Of a stretch of DNA of 64,000 nucleotides, positions 45,505 to 53,665 are shown one piece after another. The DNA comes from Virgibacillus proomii (lineage in GTDB: Bacteria > Bacillota > Bacilli > Bacillales > Amphibacillaceae). The notes under the pieces were generated by a model. It saw only the letters and a program-made list of their open reading frames with translations. It did not search any database and was not told where the DNA came from. Where the stretch lies: contig NZ_FUFN01000010.1 in the NCBI RefSeq assembly GCF_900162615.1, positions 1,952,519 through 2,016,518 of the forward strand, in the 5' to 3' direction. The position numbers and the translations under genes were made by a program. Positions within the stretch are counted from its first letter, which is position 1; every line of letters begins with the position of its first letter.

Positions 45505-47192
45505 TGGCTTTACCAAAGACATTTAAGGTAATCAATGAGGCACCAAAGCTTTTCCCTTTTTCCAACAAAGAGGCAAAACTTTATATGTCCTTTATGTATG
45601 TTACATTTATTTCTTTACTAATCGGCGGATTGATGGGATTTTTACAAACACTTGTTCGTTCTGGTACGATCACATTACCCTGGGGAATTGATTACTACCA
45701 AGTTTTAACTGTTCACGGAGTTATATTAGCACTCGTTTTAACTACATTTTTTATCATTGGATTTCAATTTTCTCTAATGGGAAAAACAGTGGGAATATCT
45801 CAAAAGCAAAGACAAGTAGCATGGATTAGCTTTTGGATAATGCTAATTGGTACTATCATAACAGCCACAATGATTTTATTAGGAAAGGCAAGTGTTCTAT
45901 ATACTTTTTACGCACCATTGAAAGCACATCCTTTATTTTATATCGGCTTGGCCCTAGTAATTGTTGGTACTTGGTTTGCAGGAATGGTTAATTTTCGTCA
46001 GCTCTATGTATGGAAAAAAGCACATCCCGGACAGAAGTCGCCACTTTTAGCTTTTATGGTTACGATTAATATGATTATGTGGATTATTGCCTCACTTGGT
46101 GTAGCAACTTCGGTTCTTGTGCAATTTATCCCGTGGTCACTAGGGTATGCCGAAACAATTAACGTATTAGTAAGCAGGACATTGTTTTGGTACTTTGGCC
46201 ATCCGCTTGTTTATTTTTGGTTATTGCCAGCTTATATGGCATGGTATGCAATTATTCCCAAAATTATTGGTGGGAAAATTTTTAGCGATTCATTAGCTAG
46301 ACTATCGTTTATTTTATTTTTGTTCTTCTCCATTCCCGTTGGTTTCCATCACCAGCTTACGGAGCCGGGAATTGATCCGGTTTGGAAATTCATCCAAGTT
46401 GTACTCACCTTTATGGTAGTGGTACCAACCTTAATGACCGCATTTTCTTTATTTGCAACATTTGAGATCACTGGCCGTAAGAAAGGTCACAAAGGACTAT
46501 TTGGCTGGTTTAAACATTTGCCATGGAAGGATGTACGGTTCTTAGCTCCTATGCTCGGTATGCTTGCGCTTATCCCTGGAGGTGCCGGAGGAATTATTAA
46601 TGCTTCACATCAAATGAACGCTGTTGTTCATAATACGATGTGGGTTACCGGGCATTTTCATCTGACGGTTGCTACAACTGTTATTTTAACTTTCTTTGGG
46701 GTTGCCTATTGGTTAATTCCACATTTGACCGGCAGAAAACTAACCAAATCCATCAATAAATTAGGAATTATTCAATCCATTATTTGGGTTGTAGGAATGG
46801 CAATTATGTCAACTTCTATGCATATTCAAGGTTTGCTTGGTGGTCCTAGACGTTCCTCCTATTCGGAATATGGAGGAACAGAACAGGCTTCTGAATGGAT
46901 TGGTTATCAAATTGCTCAAGCTATTGGTGGTACGATTCTATTTATTGGCGTTATTTTGATGGTGTATATTTTTATCAAATTAACCTTTTTTGCTCCAAAA
47001 GGAGTGGAAGAATTTCCAGTTGGTGAGGAAGAACCAGACGCTCAGCCAACACCAAAATTTATGGAAAACTGGAAGCTCTGGATCTGTATCACGGTTGCTC
47101 TTATTTTATTTGCTTACACCGTACCGTTTATCGATATTATTCAAAACTCTCCACCTGGGTCTCCTCCTTTTGATTGGCCTGTTGGAAGTTAA
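45504..47192 (+). CDS. cbaA: Cytochrome c oxidase subunit I (ba3 type)
   Basis: A 562-residue heme-copper oxidase catalytic subunit with about 13 membrane helices. The heme ligand lies in YYQVLTVHGVILAL, the CuB histidine in WYFGHPLVYFWLLPAY (covalently linked His-Tyr region), the two further CuB histidines in SIPVGFHHQLTEPG, and the high-spin heme histidine in VTGHFHLTVA. The short loop pattern and the subunit IIa/II partners indicate the B-family ba3 type. This class has high oxygen affinity and pumps fewer protons; no assembly genes (ctaA/B, sco) are nearby. A terminator follows. Confidence 0.9.
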   Translation: MALPKTFKVINEAPKLFPFSNKEAKLYMSFMYVTFISLLIGGLMGFLQTLVRSGTITLPWGIDYYQVLTVHGVILALVLTTFFIIGFQFSLMGKTVGISQKQRQVAWISFWIMLIGTIITATMILLGKASVLYTFYAPLKAHPLFYIGLALVIVGTWFAGMVNFRQLYVWKKAHPGQKSPLLAFMVTINMIMWIIASLGVATSVLVQFIPWSLGYAETINVLVSRTLFWYFGHPLVYFWLLPAYMAWYAIIPKIIGGKIFSDSLARLSFILFLFFSIPVGFHHQLTEPGIDPVWKFIQVVLTFMVVVPTLMTAFSLFATFEITGRKKGHKGLFGWFKHLPWKDVRFLAPMLGMLALIPGGAGGIINASHQMNAVVHNTMWVTGHFHLTVATTVILTFFGVAYWLIPHLTGRKLTKSINKLGIIQSIIWVVGMAIMSTSMHIQGLLGGPRRSSYSEYGGTEQASEWIGYQIAQAIGGTILFIGVILMVYIFIKLTFFAPKGVEEFPVGEEEPDAQPTPKFMENWKLWICITVALILFAYTVPFIDIIQNSPPGSPPFDWPVGS

Positions 47193-47235
47193 TAAATGAA
47201 AAAAGTGCTGGGAGATAAGTAAATACTAAATAGCA

Positions 47236-47275
47236 CAAACCGAACAATTATAAATGAATTGTTCGGTTTGTTTGT
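47236..47275 (+). terminator. Terminator of the ba3 oxidase operon
   Basis: ACAAACCGAACAATT pairs perfectly with AATTGTTCGGTTTGT around a 7-base loop and is followed by TTGTG. Confidence 0.85.
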
Positions 47276-47280
47276 GTTTA

Positions 47281-47350
47281 GAAAGACTTGGCGTAAGCCG
47301 TAGTTTTTCTTATACTATAAACCCTAAAATTTTATACTTTCCTATAGTAC
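47281..47350 (-). repeat. Short deletion derivative of repeat family 1
   Basis: Here the TACTATAGGAAAG / TTTTAGGGTTTATA block is joined directly to the hairpin segment AGAAAAACTACGGCTTACGC. The 200 bases that separate these blocks in the full-length copies are missing. Confidence 0.65.
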
Positions 47351-47464
47351 AAGGACGATTATGGTTCGTTTTTTAACCAGCTGTTTTCGTTTTGTTCCAG
47401 TCTCTTTTATTCCAAGAGATTTTTTCTTCAGCATATGCCTGAATCGCAACAATAAAATAACGAA

Positions 47465-47662
47465 ATTGGAAAAACATCCTTTAACGAGAAATCGAATTTC
47501 CATTAATTTAATGCCAATATGTAATTGAGAAGCTTAACATACTTATATGGAACTTGTTTGGTTAATAAAAATTGTGGTATAGGGTGTTTCACACCCTTCT
47601 TGACTAGTGAAAATTGCGGTGAACGTATGATTTTCGTATTTCAAAACCTTTCTTTAACTAGC
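47465..47662 (-). pseudogene. Duplicated relic of bpsB (isoprenylcysteine methyltransferase-like)
   Basis: The DNA is clearly alignable with the intact bpsB gene at about 55650-55815 in the same orientation. A first partial copy (about 47465-47579) covers the ATTGGAAA...CCATTAATTTAATGCCAA...TTGTGG region. A second (47580-47662) restarts at GGGTGTTTCACA and repeats TTGACTAGTGAAAATTGCGG. Both carry stops. The relic indicates an old duplication of the bps region. Confidence 0.75.
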
Positions 47663-47735
47663 CCCTATTAAAGAACCCAAAAGAACCTTTACTATCGGGG
47701 CTATGCTGAGAATTGAAAAAAGAACAATGGATTAA

Positions 47736-47776
47736 CATTAGCAGACGCTCCTTTGTCTGTGGGCTTTTCTATCTTA
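47736..47776. repeat. Segment shared with the group II intron
   Basis: GCTCCTTTGTCTGTGGGCTT and the following TTCTATCTT...AATTATCA are found, with two substitutions, inside the intron at about 53089-53127. It may be an intron fragment or a small element that inserted in both places. The rest of 47663-47881 is unexplained. Confidence 0.6.
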
Positions 47777-47881
47777 AATTATCATTAAACAAGTCGGTTA
47801 TTAAAAAGTTGTATCAGGCCATTACTATGCTCTAAGAATCGGAAATAGATTTTCCAATGTTAGAGAATAATTTTTTGAAAA

Positions 47882-49324
47882 TTATGGACTGTTTTCAGGG
47901 TAACACAAGCTTATAATAATACCTCCAATGAGACAGATAAAAAATGTTGCAGCTTTGGCAGATATAATTGCTTCTAACGGGGAGATCGACCATAGTATAG
48001 AGCTGATAAATCCAATAATAATCGTAGCGATTATACCTGCCCCAGACGTCTTCTTCCAAAAGAAAGTTAATAGGATGACCGCAGAGAATGTGTTACCCAC
48101 TCCCGTCCATGCAAAACTTACTATATTATAAATAATCGAACCAGATGCTAATGAAATAGCAATACCCACTACACCACTTACTATAACGACAAAGCGTGAT
48201 ATTTTTACTAAAGTTGTACTCTTAATAGTGATTCCCATTGCTTTATGAATAATATCTTCACTTACTGATGCTGTAATCACAAGTAATTGAGAAGATGCAG
48301 TCGACATAATGGCAGCCAAAATACCTGATATGATAATACCTGCAACCCAGTGTGGCAATAAATCGTAAACCATATAAGGTAATACCATTTCTGAATCTGC
48401 AATTTCTCCTTGTTTATACAAAACAGCGGCAAAAATAGCTGATAAAAATGCGCCTACATAAACAATTAAAGTCCAAACAATCGCAACTTTTTGGCCTGTT
48501 CTAAGCTCTTTTTTATCTCGTAAAGCCATAAATCTGGAACTTAGCTGTGGCTGTCCGCCAAGCCATCCAAAGAACCAAGACAGATTTGTGAACAGCATGG
48601 CACCCAGGGCTACTCCAGTTAATCCGCCAAACCAATTATCAGCGCCATTTCCCATTGAACTCAATGCAGTGGAAATGGATAAGTCATTTTGTCGTATTTC
48701 AATAAACCCGGAAATTGGTACGATAATAAACGAAACCAGCATCAAGAAACTTTGAATAGTATCAGTCCATACAACTGACATAAATCCTCCCATACAAGAA
48801 TAAGCAATGATAATAACTGCAATAATAACCGATCCCACTGTAATATTTAACCCCGAAAAAGAGTATAGAGTTTTACCTACTCCTGAAAATTGGGCTGCGA
48901 GATAACATGTAAAAAAGAAAACTATAATGGTCGATGATAACCAGCGAATCACATTACTATGTTTGGGAAATCTTACTGCAATATAGTCTGTTAATGTATA
49001 CACACCATATTTTTTCGTTTCTTTCATAAATATTTTCGCCAATACTAGCCACGAAAAAATTATTCCAAGAAACATTCCAGATAAAATCCAAATTCCTGAT
49101 AAACCTGATACATAAATAAAACCTATTGCTCCAAGGAACATATAAGCCGATTCACCGGTTGCTCTTTCAGAAAAGGCAAGGGCCCAGCCAGGAAGCTTAT
49201 TACCACCTAAAAAATAATCTGCATGATTTAAATTTTTTCTACTAAAATAAACACCTACTAATAGCATTAAAAGTATGTACACGATAATTTCAATAAAAAT
49301 AATGGTTGAGCCCATAAAATTCAT
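47882..49324 (-). CDS. Sodium:solute symporter family protein (PutP-like)
   Basis: A 480-residue SSS transporter with about 13 membrane helices. The signature around LPGWALAFSERATGESAYMF near residue 45 and AIMSTASSQLLVITASVSEDI near residue 330 (sodium site 2 region) are typical of the proline/pantothenate group. The substrate is unknown. It lies downstream, on the same strand, of a decaying ATC hydrolase/carbamoylase pair, which suggests a role in importing a related amino-acid-like compound (inference). The ribosome site is AAAGGAG. No terminator is evident after it. Confidence 0.85.
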   Translation of the reverse strand: MNFMGSTIIFIEIIVYILLMLLVGVYFSRKNLNHADYFLGGNKLPGWALAFSERATGESAYMFLGAIGFIYVSGLSGIWILSGMFLGIIFSWLVLAKIFMKETKKYGVYTLTDYIAVRFPKHSNVIRWLSSTIIVFFFTCYLAAQFSGVGKTLYSFSGLNITVGSVIIAVIIIAYSCMGGFMSVVWTDTIQSFLMLVSFIIVPISGFIEIRQNDLSISTALSSMGNGADNWFGGLTGVALGAMLFTNLSWFFGWLGGQPQLSSRFMALRDKKELRTGQKVAIVWTLIVYVGAFLSAIFAAVLYKQGEIADSEMVLPYMVYDLLPHWVAGIIISGILAAIMSTASSQLLVITASVSEDIIHKAMGITIKSTTLVKISRFVVIVSGVVGIAISLASGSIIYNIVSFAWTGVGNTFSAVILLTFFWKKTSGAGIIATIIIGFISSILWSISPLEAIISAKAATFFICLIGGIIISLCYPENSP

Positions 49325-49924
49325 TAATTTTTAATCTCCTTTAACTCTGGTTAAACTTAGTTAAATGGTGTGTATAAAAGCAACCTGTTGATTACAATCT
49401 TGATTTTAATAATCTGCATCAGGATCCAATCAATTTTTAATTGTCGATATTTTATTTTTAAAATTACTTTGAAATAAGATCTTAACCGCTATTCCTTTTG
49501 ACTATGATTAATACCACCTTTGATCTAAGAATTATCCCCACTGGAAATAGATCTTTAAATTGCATCCTATATTTCCTGTATCACTCCGTAATGAAACCAC
49601 AGGTTCATTTTATTTTTTGTCACTAATATTGCATAAAAGCAAAAAATAAAGAATTGATTATTCTGATATATTATCATTCAAATAAAAAAGCTAAGCTAAA
49701 AAAACAATACCGACCTCAAGGTGTTATTGTCTATTTGGTATTATTATACAATTAAACTAATCCAAATAGTTACAATAAACCCGTTTCAAGGAATGCCCCT
49801 ACGATTGAAGTGGCGGACCCAAACTCTTGCAAGTCTCCACAATGTTGCTTTAGGCAGCAAGTGATTTGTAGAAGTTTTTCAAGACTTACAAGTCCATGTA
49901 GACAAATAGGCTATTAAATTAACG
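49325..49924. other. Gap upstream of the SSS transporter
   Basis: No gene is seen. It should contain the transporter promoter (minus strand). A weak inverted repeat AATACC / GGTATT (about 49707-49742) is present. Confidence 0.35.
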
Positions 49925-50190
49925 CTAAAAAAAGTTGATTATGTACCGCCTGCTTACTGTACCTGAAACTATTCTTTAAATGACTAACACAACATGTAAA
50001 AATCAAAACATTCTGCGATAAAGGTCGTTAATTTCTTCAGCTGAAGATCAAAACGATTCGTAATCAGCCGAAGTAAATTCTCTTTAGAGTCAAACGAAAA
50101 TGGAGCTTTACACCTGCTTTTGTTTTACGAAATGATGCCCAATTATAGCTTGTTAATTCCGGGGCACCGTACTTGAATCGATGATCTTAA
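49925..50190 (-). pseudogene. IS4-family transposase remnant
   Basis: Minus-strand translation gives KIIDSSTVPRNLTSYNWASF followed by RKTKAGVKLHFRLTL. This is the conserved DDE-region segment of IS4-family transposases (aspartate in DSST, WA-FR-KAG-KLH). Stops and shifts follow. It abuts the 3' end of the carbamoylase pseudogene and probably replaced its end. Confidence 0.7.
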
Positions 50191-51002
50191 CCGACTTGGA
50201 TATTTTGATTACAACGAACAGATGCCACGCGCTACAATTAAGAAATTCAAGACCAAGTCGCCGTTCGGCAGCTATCCTTCAGCAAATTGCTTATTCTTCG
50301 TTCGACTTGATCTCGAATACCCTTAACAATATTCCGAATATCAATTTTCCAAGTCGCCTTACCAGGTATTACATTGACTCTATTAACGGACAATCTGTCG
50401 ACTGTAGTGACAACTGCAGGATACTTTGATATTTTTAATAATTAAACTTGTAATGACTAGAGCATCTTGTCGCTGATCCATCGGTATTGCTCCTGCATAC
50501 TCAGCTAACCCCAATAATGTAAACGGAAGGCCATACAGATCCGGTAATCCCTGTGACACAACCTACTGCTTTATTTTGCTCTTGCACTTTACCTCGTTCA
50601 ATATAAGTATTTTACTTTTTTCTTTTGCACTTGGGAGTCAATCCTTTTAGAAACCATGTTTCTTCATCGCCTGTTCTATTGAGTACTCCTTGTTGGTCTT
50701 TTCTTTTTAGTTCTTCTTCTGTTAATGTATAATGTACCTGCAACTAACTGCTTCTTATCCTTAACAGCTGTAATTTTCAATGGATGCTTCAGCCTGATAC
50801 CATTCTCTTTTAAGGAATGGATGACTTTTACGCCGTTAAAACTCCTTTACTACCATCCAGACTATAGCCTCCATGTATTGTTGATTGTTTTTTCACATCT
50901 TTTTTCATCCGTATAAGAAAAACGATTAATTCTACCATTTTTTGTTTTTCCAATAGCGGCTTTTTCCCGTAAATGATTAGTTAGTCGATTAATATTAATC
51001 AT
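50191..51002 (-). pseudogene. N-carbamoyl-L-amino acid hydrolase (M20 family), heavily decayed
   Basis: Minus-strand frames read ININRLTNHLREKAAIGKTK with NGRINRF next to it, then FNGVKVIHSLKENGIRLKHP, then a segment alignable to VGVVTGITGS and to ATPMDQRQDALVIT, then KYPAVVTTVDRLSV and VNVIPGKATWKIDIR. These are successive signatures of the hydantoinase/carbamoylase (AllC/AmaB) group. Several frameshifts and stops separate them and the zinc-site region is lost. ATG 51002 overlaps the ATC hydrolase stop by 8 bases, so the two were translationally coupled. The natural partner reaction is hydrolysis of N-carbamoyl-L-cysteine to L-cysteine. Confidence 0.75.
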
Positions 51003-51719
51003 TTTCTTTTTCTTCATCCTTTAGTTGAAAACGAAAATGGCACTGTCCGTGTTTGAGAAGTAATTCATCATGTACGACATTAAATTTATTGTTATATCCG
51101 TGGGCGATTGCATCATCAATTATCGTACAATAAACCAGTCCGTATTTATGCATATTGTCATCGGCCCATTGCTGACCTAGCGGACATACCTTGAAAGTCT
51201 GCTCGATCTCTCCAGTGGTATAATTCTCTTCAATTGTGAATAGCTCACTACGTCCCATATCATAGTTAGGCAAGTAGTTTTCAATTGTATTATCTTGCCC
51301 ATTTACTCTTGCCCTTTGCGCTATCCCATAACCACGATTTTCACCAAATTCCCAAATTCCTTCTTGGACTGTTTCTTCACCATCGTCACCATACGTATCA
51401 ACAATTACCTTTGTAATTTGTGCAAATAGCTTTGCGAACAAAGCAAATGGTGTAAGGTTAGTATATTTATTTTCTGTGTTATGATCTTTAGGGATGTAAT
51501 CAAATAATGTGTGTATGTCTCCCTCAATTACTGCTTTCCGAGCAATGTCCTCAGCATCTTTATAACCAAAATTTTCAACTCCTTGTTTAAGCAGTGCTTT
51601 ACCTGCTTCACCATATTTGCTAACAACTTTTTTTCTATATTAGTAAACAGCTTTGTCGTCATCACTTCCATTGAATATGGTGCAATATTATTACCAGGCA
51701 GTGTACCCAATGAAAACAC
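50995..51719 (-). pseudogene. L-2-amino-thiazoline-4-carboxylate (ATC) hydrolase, one frameshift
   Basis: The C-terminal 148 residues (from 51441) are intact: TYGDDGEETVQEGIWEFGEN, RGYGIAQRA, FKVCPLGQQWADDN and YCTIIDDAIAHGYN match the ATC hydrolase family (PF14196-like). The upstream frame starting at 51719 (FSLGTLPGNNIAPYSMEVMT) continues, after one base is added in an A7 run near 51632, as KVVSKYGEAGKALLKQGVEN and joins the C-terminal part without a stop. The restored protein is about 242 residues, the family's normal length. The enzyme opens the thiazoline ring to N-carbamoyl-L-cysteine. It is first in a minus-strand operon with the carbamoylase. Confidence 0.75.
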
Positions 51720-51799
51720 TCTCCTTTTTCAGTCTTTTTAATTAATCACTTATTAATCCAATTAACTTACTCGGGGTATTCAATTGATTTTAATTATAA

Positions 51800-51813
51800 A
51801 TACTTATTTGTAT
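51800..51813. promoter_or_regulatory. Candidate LysR operator between lysR-type gene and ATC operon
   Basis: ATAC-N6-GTAT is an exact dyad in the divergent promoter region between the LysR gene and the ATC hydrolase gene, where a LysR regulator normally binds. The assignment rests on position and symmetry only. Confidence 0.4.
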
Positions 51814-51875
51814 AAATCAAATGAATAATTATAATATGAATTATGAACAAAATTAATACTTGGAGTGAATAAATA

Positions 51876-52742
51876 ATGACTTTAGTCAGATATGATATTT
51901 TTAGAACAGTAGTAGAAACAGGAAGTTTATCCAAAGCAGCAGATGTTGTTGGATTAACACAATCAGCTGTCAGTCATGCGATCTCTGGTCTTGAGTCTGA
52001 CTTTGGATTCACTTTGTGTTCCAGAGGTCGTTCCGGCATTCAACTGACGAGTAACGGAGAAAAAATGTTACAATACATGAGGGAAATACTAAAATGGAAT
52101 GAACGAATGATGCAAGAAATTTCAAAAATACACGGACTGGAAGTTGGTGTTGTACGAATTGGTACACTCCCAAGTGTATCTATTCAATGGTTACCCAAGA
52201 TTATTAAAGAGTTTAATCTATATTTTCCCGATATCGAAATTAAACTTTTTGAAGGCGATTACGATAAAATCGACAGCTGGATAGCAGACGGAACGATTGA
52301 TTTTGGTTTTTTGTCATTACCAGTATCCAAAGCATATGAAGTGCTTCCCCTAAAACAAGATCGGCTTCTATGCATACTACCGGAGGAGCATCCTCTGGCA
52401 AATCAAAAAATCATTGATTTAAAACAACTGGATAATGAATCTTTTATTATGCCAAAATCGAGTATTGATAAAGATGTACGAAAAATTTTAAAACAACATA
52501 AAATTAAGCCAAGCATCAAATATGAAATTTCAGAGGACCAGGCGATTATTTCCATGGTACAAAATGGACTGGGAATCAGTATCCTTCCCGAGATGATTCT
52601 TTATCGTCTTCCTGGTAATCTTCTAACAATTCCGTTGAAAGAAAATTATTGTCGCACAATTGGCATTGCCAGTATATCCTTACAACACATGTCACCTGGT
52701 GCAAAAACATTAATCAACTTTATCCAAGATTGGTTAAAATAA
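51876..52742 (+). CDS. LysR family transcriptional regulator
   Basis: A 288-residue LTTR. The N-terminal helix-turn-helix is DIFRTVVETGSLSKAADVVG continuing LTQSAVSHAISGLESDFG (residues 5-42). The C-terminal periplasmic-binding-like domain carries the effector site (VRIGTLPSVSIQWLPKII and QAIISMVQNGLGISILPEM). It is transcribed divergently from the ATC hydrolase/carbamoylase operon and is therefore its likely regulator. A good terminator follows 130 bases downstream, with the group II intron inserted behind it. Confidence 0.88.
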   Translation: MTLVRYDIFRTVVETGSLSKAADVVGLTQSAVSHAISGLESDFGFTLCSRGRSGIQLTSNGEKMLQYMREILKWNERMMQEISKIHGLEVGVVRIGTLPSVSIQWLPKIIKEFNLYFPDIEIKLFEGDYDKIDSWIADGTIDFGFLSLPVSKAYEVLPLKQDRLLCILPEEHPLANQKIIDLKQLDNESFIMPKSSIDKDVRKILKQHKIKPSIKYEISEDQAIISMVQNGLGISILPEMILYRLPGNLLTIPLKENYCRTIGIASISLQHMSPGAKTLINFIQDWLK

Positions 52743-52744
52743 AT

Positions 52745-52849
52745 ATGTTTTTCAAACAATACAAGAGAAAAATCGTCGCGTATTATCTGCAGTCCGATTG
52801 CTCTCAGAAGAAGGCAGCCGGCGATTTTGTAAACATCAAGCACACCTAA
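52745..52849 (+). pseudogene. Possible transposase OrfA fragment
   Basis: A 34-residue frame reads MFFKQYKRKIVAYYLQSDCS then QKKAAGDFVNIKHT. This resembles the first helices of IS3-type OrfA helix-turn-helix proteins (K-IV-YYL-...-AA-F-IKHT). It starts three bases after the LysR stop and ends before the terminator. The assignment is tentative. Confidence 0.35.
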
Positions 52850-52873
52850 AGAAGATATTAGCAGGACTTTTTC

Positions 52874-52905
52874 AAGCCTTTTGGAATCAAAAAGGCTTTT
52901 TCCTT
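52874..52905 (+). terminator. Terminator downstream of the LysR gene; intron target
   Basis: AAGCCTTTT pairs with AAAAGGCTT and is followed by TTTCCTT. The group II intron begins immediately after this T tract. Confidence 0.85.
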
Positions 52906-53287
52906 GTGCGCCAGGCATGTTGACTATCTAGGTGGTAAAAGTCCACTGTGGGGGTACACGTCAACCAACCACTAGAAAAATGCAAGGTACTTATCGTGAG
53001 AGGGATGAAGGAAGCGTCTATCAAAATCTTGGCTCAACGAACAGAAATCTAATACAAAGGCTCTATAGGTGGATAAGGATAGCTTAGCTCCTTTGTCTGT
53101 AGGCTTTTCTATCTTCAATTATCAAGGTTGTACACAGAGCCTTGTCAAATAAACGTCTAAGACAAAGGGGTATCCCCTCTGCCTTAGACCACTATCTAAA
53201 GCAATATAAATTGAACCGCCGTATACGGAACCGTTTTGTACGGTGGTGTAAGAAGAGCGAAAGTTCTTAGCTTTTCCTCTACTCGAT
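52906..53287 (+). mobile_element. ORF-less group IIC intron
   Basis: The element starts with GTGCGCC right behind a terminator stem and T tract, the known target of group IIC introns. Domain V (about 53214-53247) folds as ACCGCCGTA / TACGGTGGT around an inner ACGG-AA-CCGT stem, as in the Oceanobacillus iheyensis intron but with compensatory changes. Domain VI and the end CTACTCGAT follow. The total length is about 382 bases, with no reverse transcriptase ORF; an AAGGCTCT / AGAGCCTT hairpin occupies the domain III/IV region. It may be able to splice with protein supplied in trans, or it may be a deletion remnant. Confidence 0.8.
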
Positions 53288-53665
53288 TTATCTATTAGTC
53301 GGATCTTTAATCAAACTGGAGTTCTGAATGTAAAGGTAATTTTTAAGGACGAGGATACATGCGTCTGCCTCTGTGTTTCTAAAAATAATAAATTTGTTGT
53401 TCCAATTACATAAACTAGTAGATGCAGATAAAAAAACAGAAAAATTCCCCCCTAAATGAAGGATTAGATGAAACTTATTATGTTCTTCAATTGTTCATCG
53501 GCCGTTTGGGCAATTCACTCTTCCATTTTTGGGAAAATGTTACATTTTATTGAACCTTTGTTTGTTTTACAATCTAAAAAGAAAATAATTGTTATAATTA
53601 TACCAAGAAATAATTTTCACATAATTTAAAAGCGAAAAAATATTAAAGGAGAGGTGCGTATAACT
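53288..53665. other. Gap between intron and cyanide dihydratase gene
   Basis: No gene is seen. A TATAAT -10 box lies at 53593-53598, about 67 bases before the nitrilase start. A matching -35 with normal spacing is not evident, so activation by a regulator is possible. Confidence 0.4.

Noticed and set aside
47663..47881. A second complete group II intron
   Set aside because: Only a ~40-bp segment is shared; there is no domain V, no GTGCG end and no terminator target.
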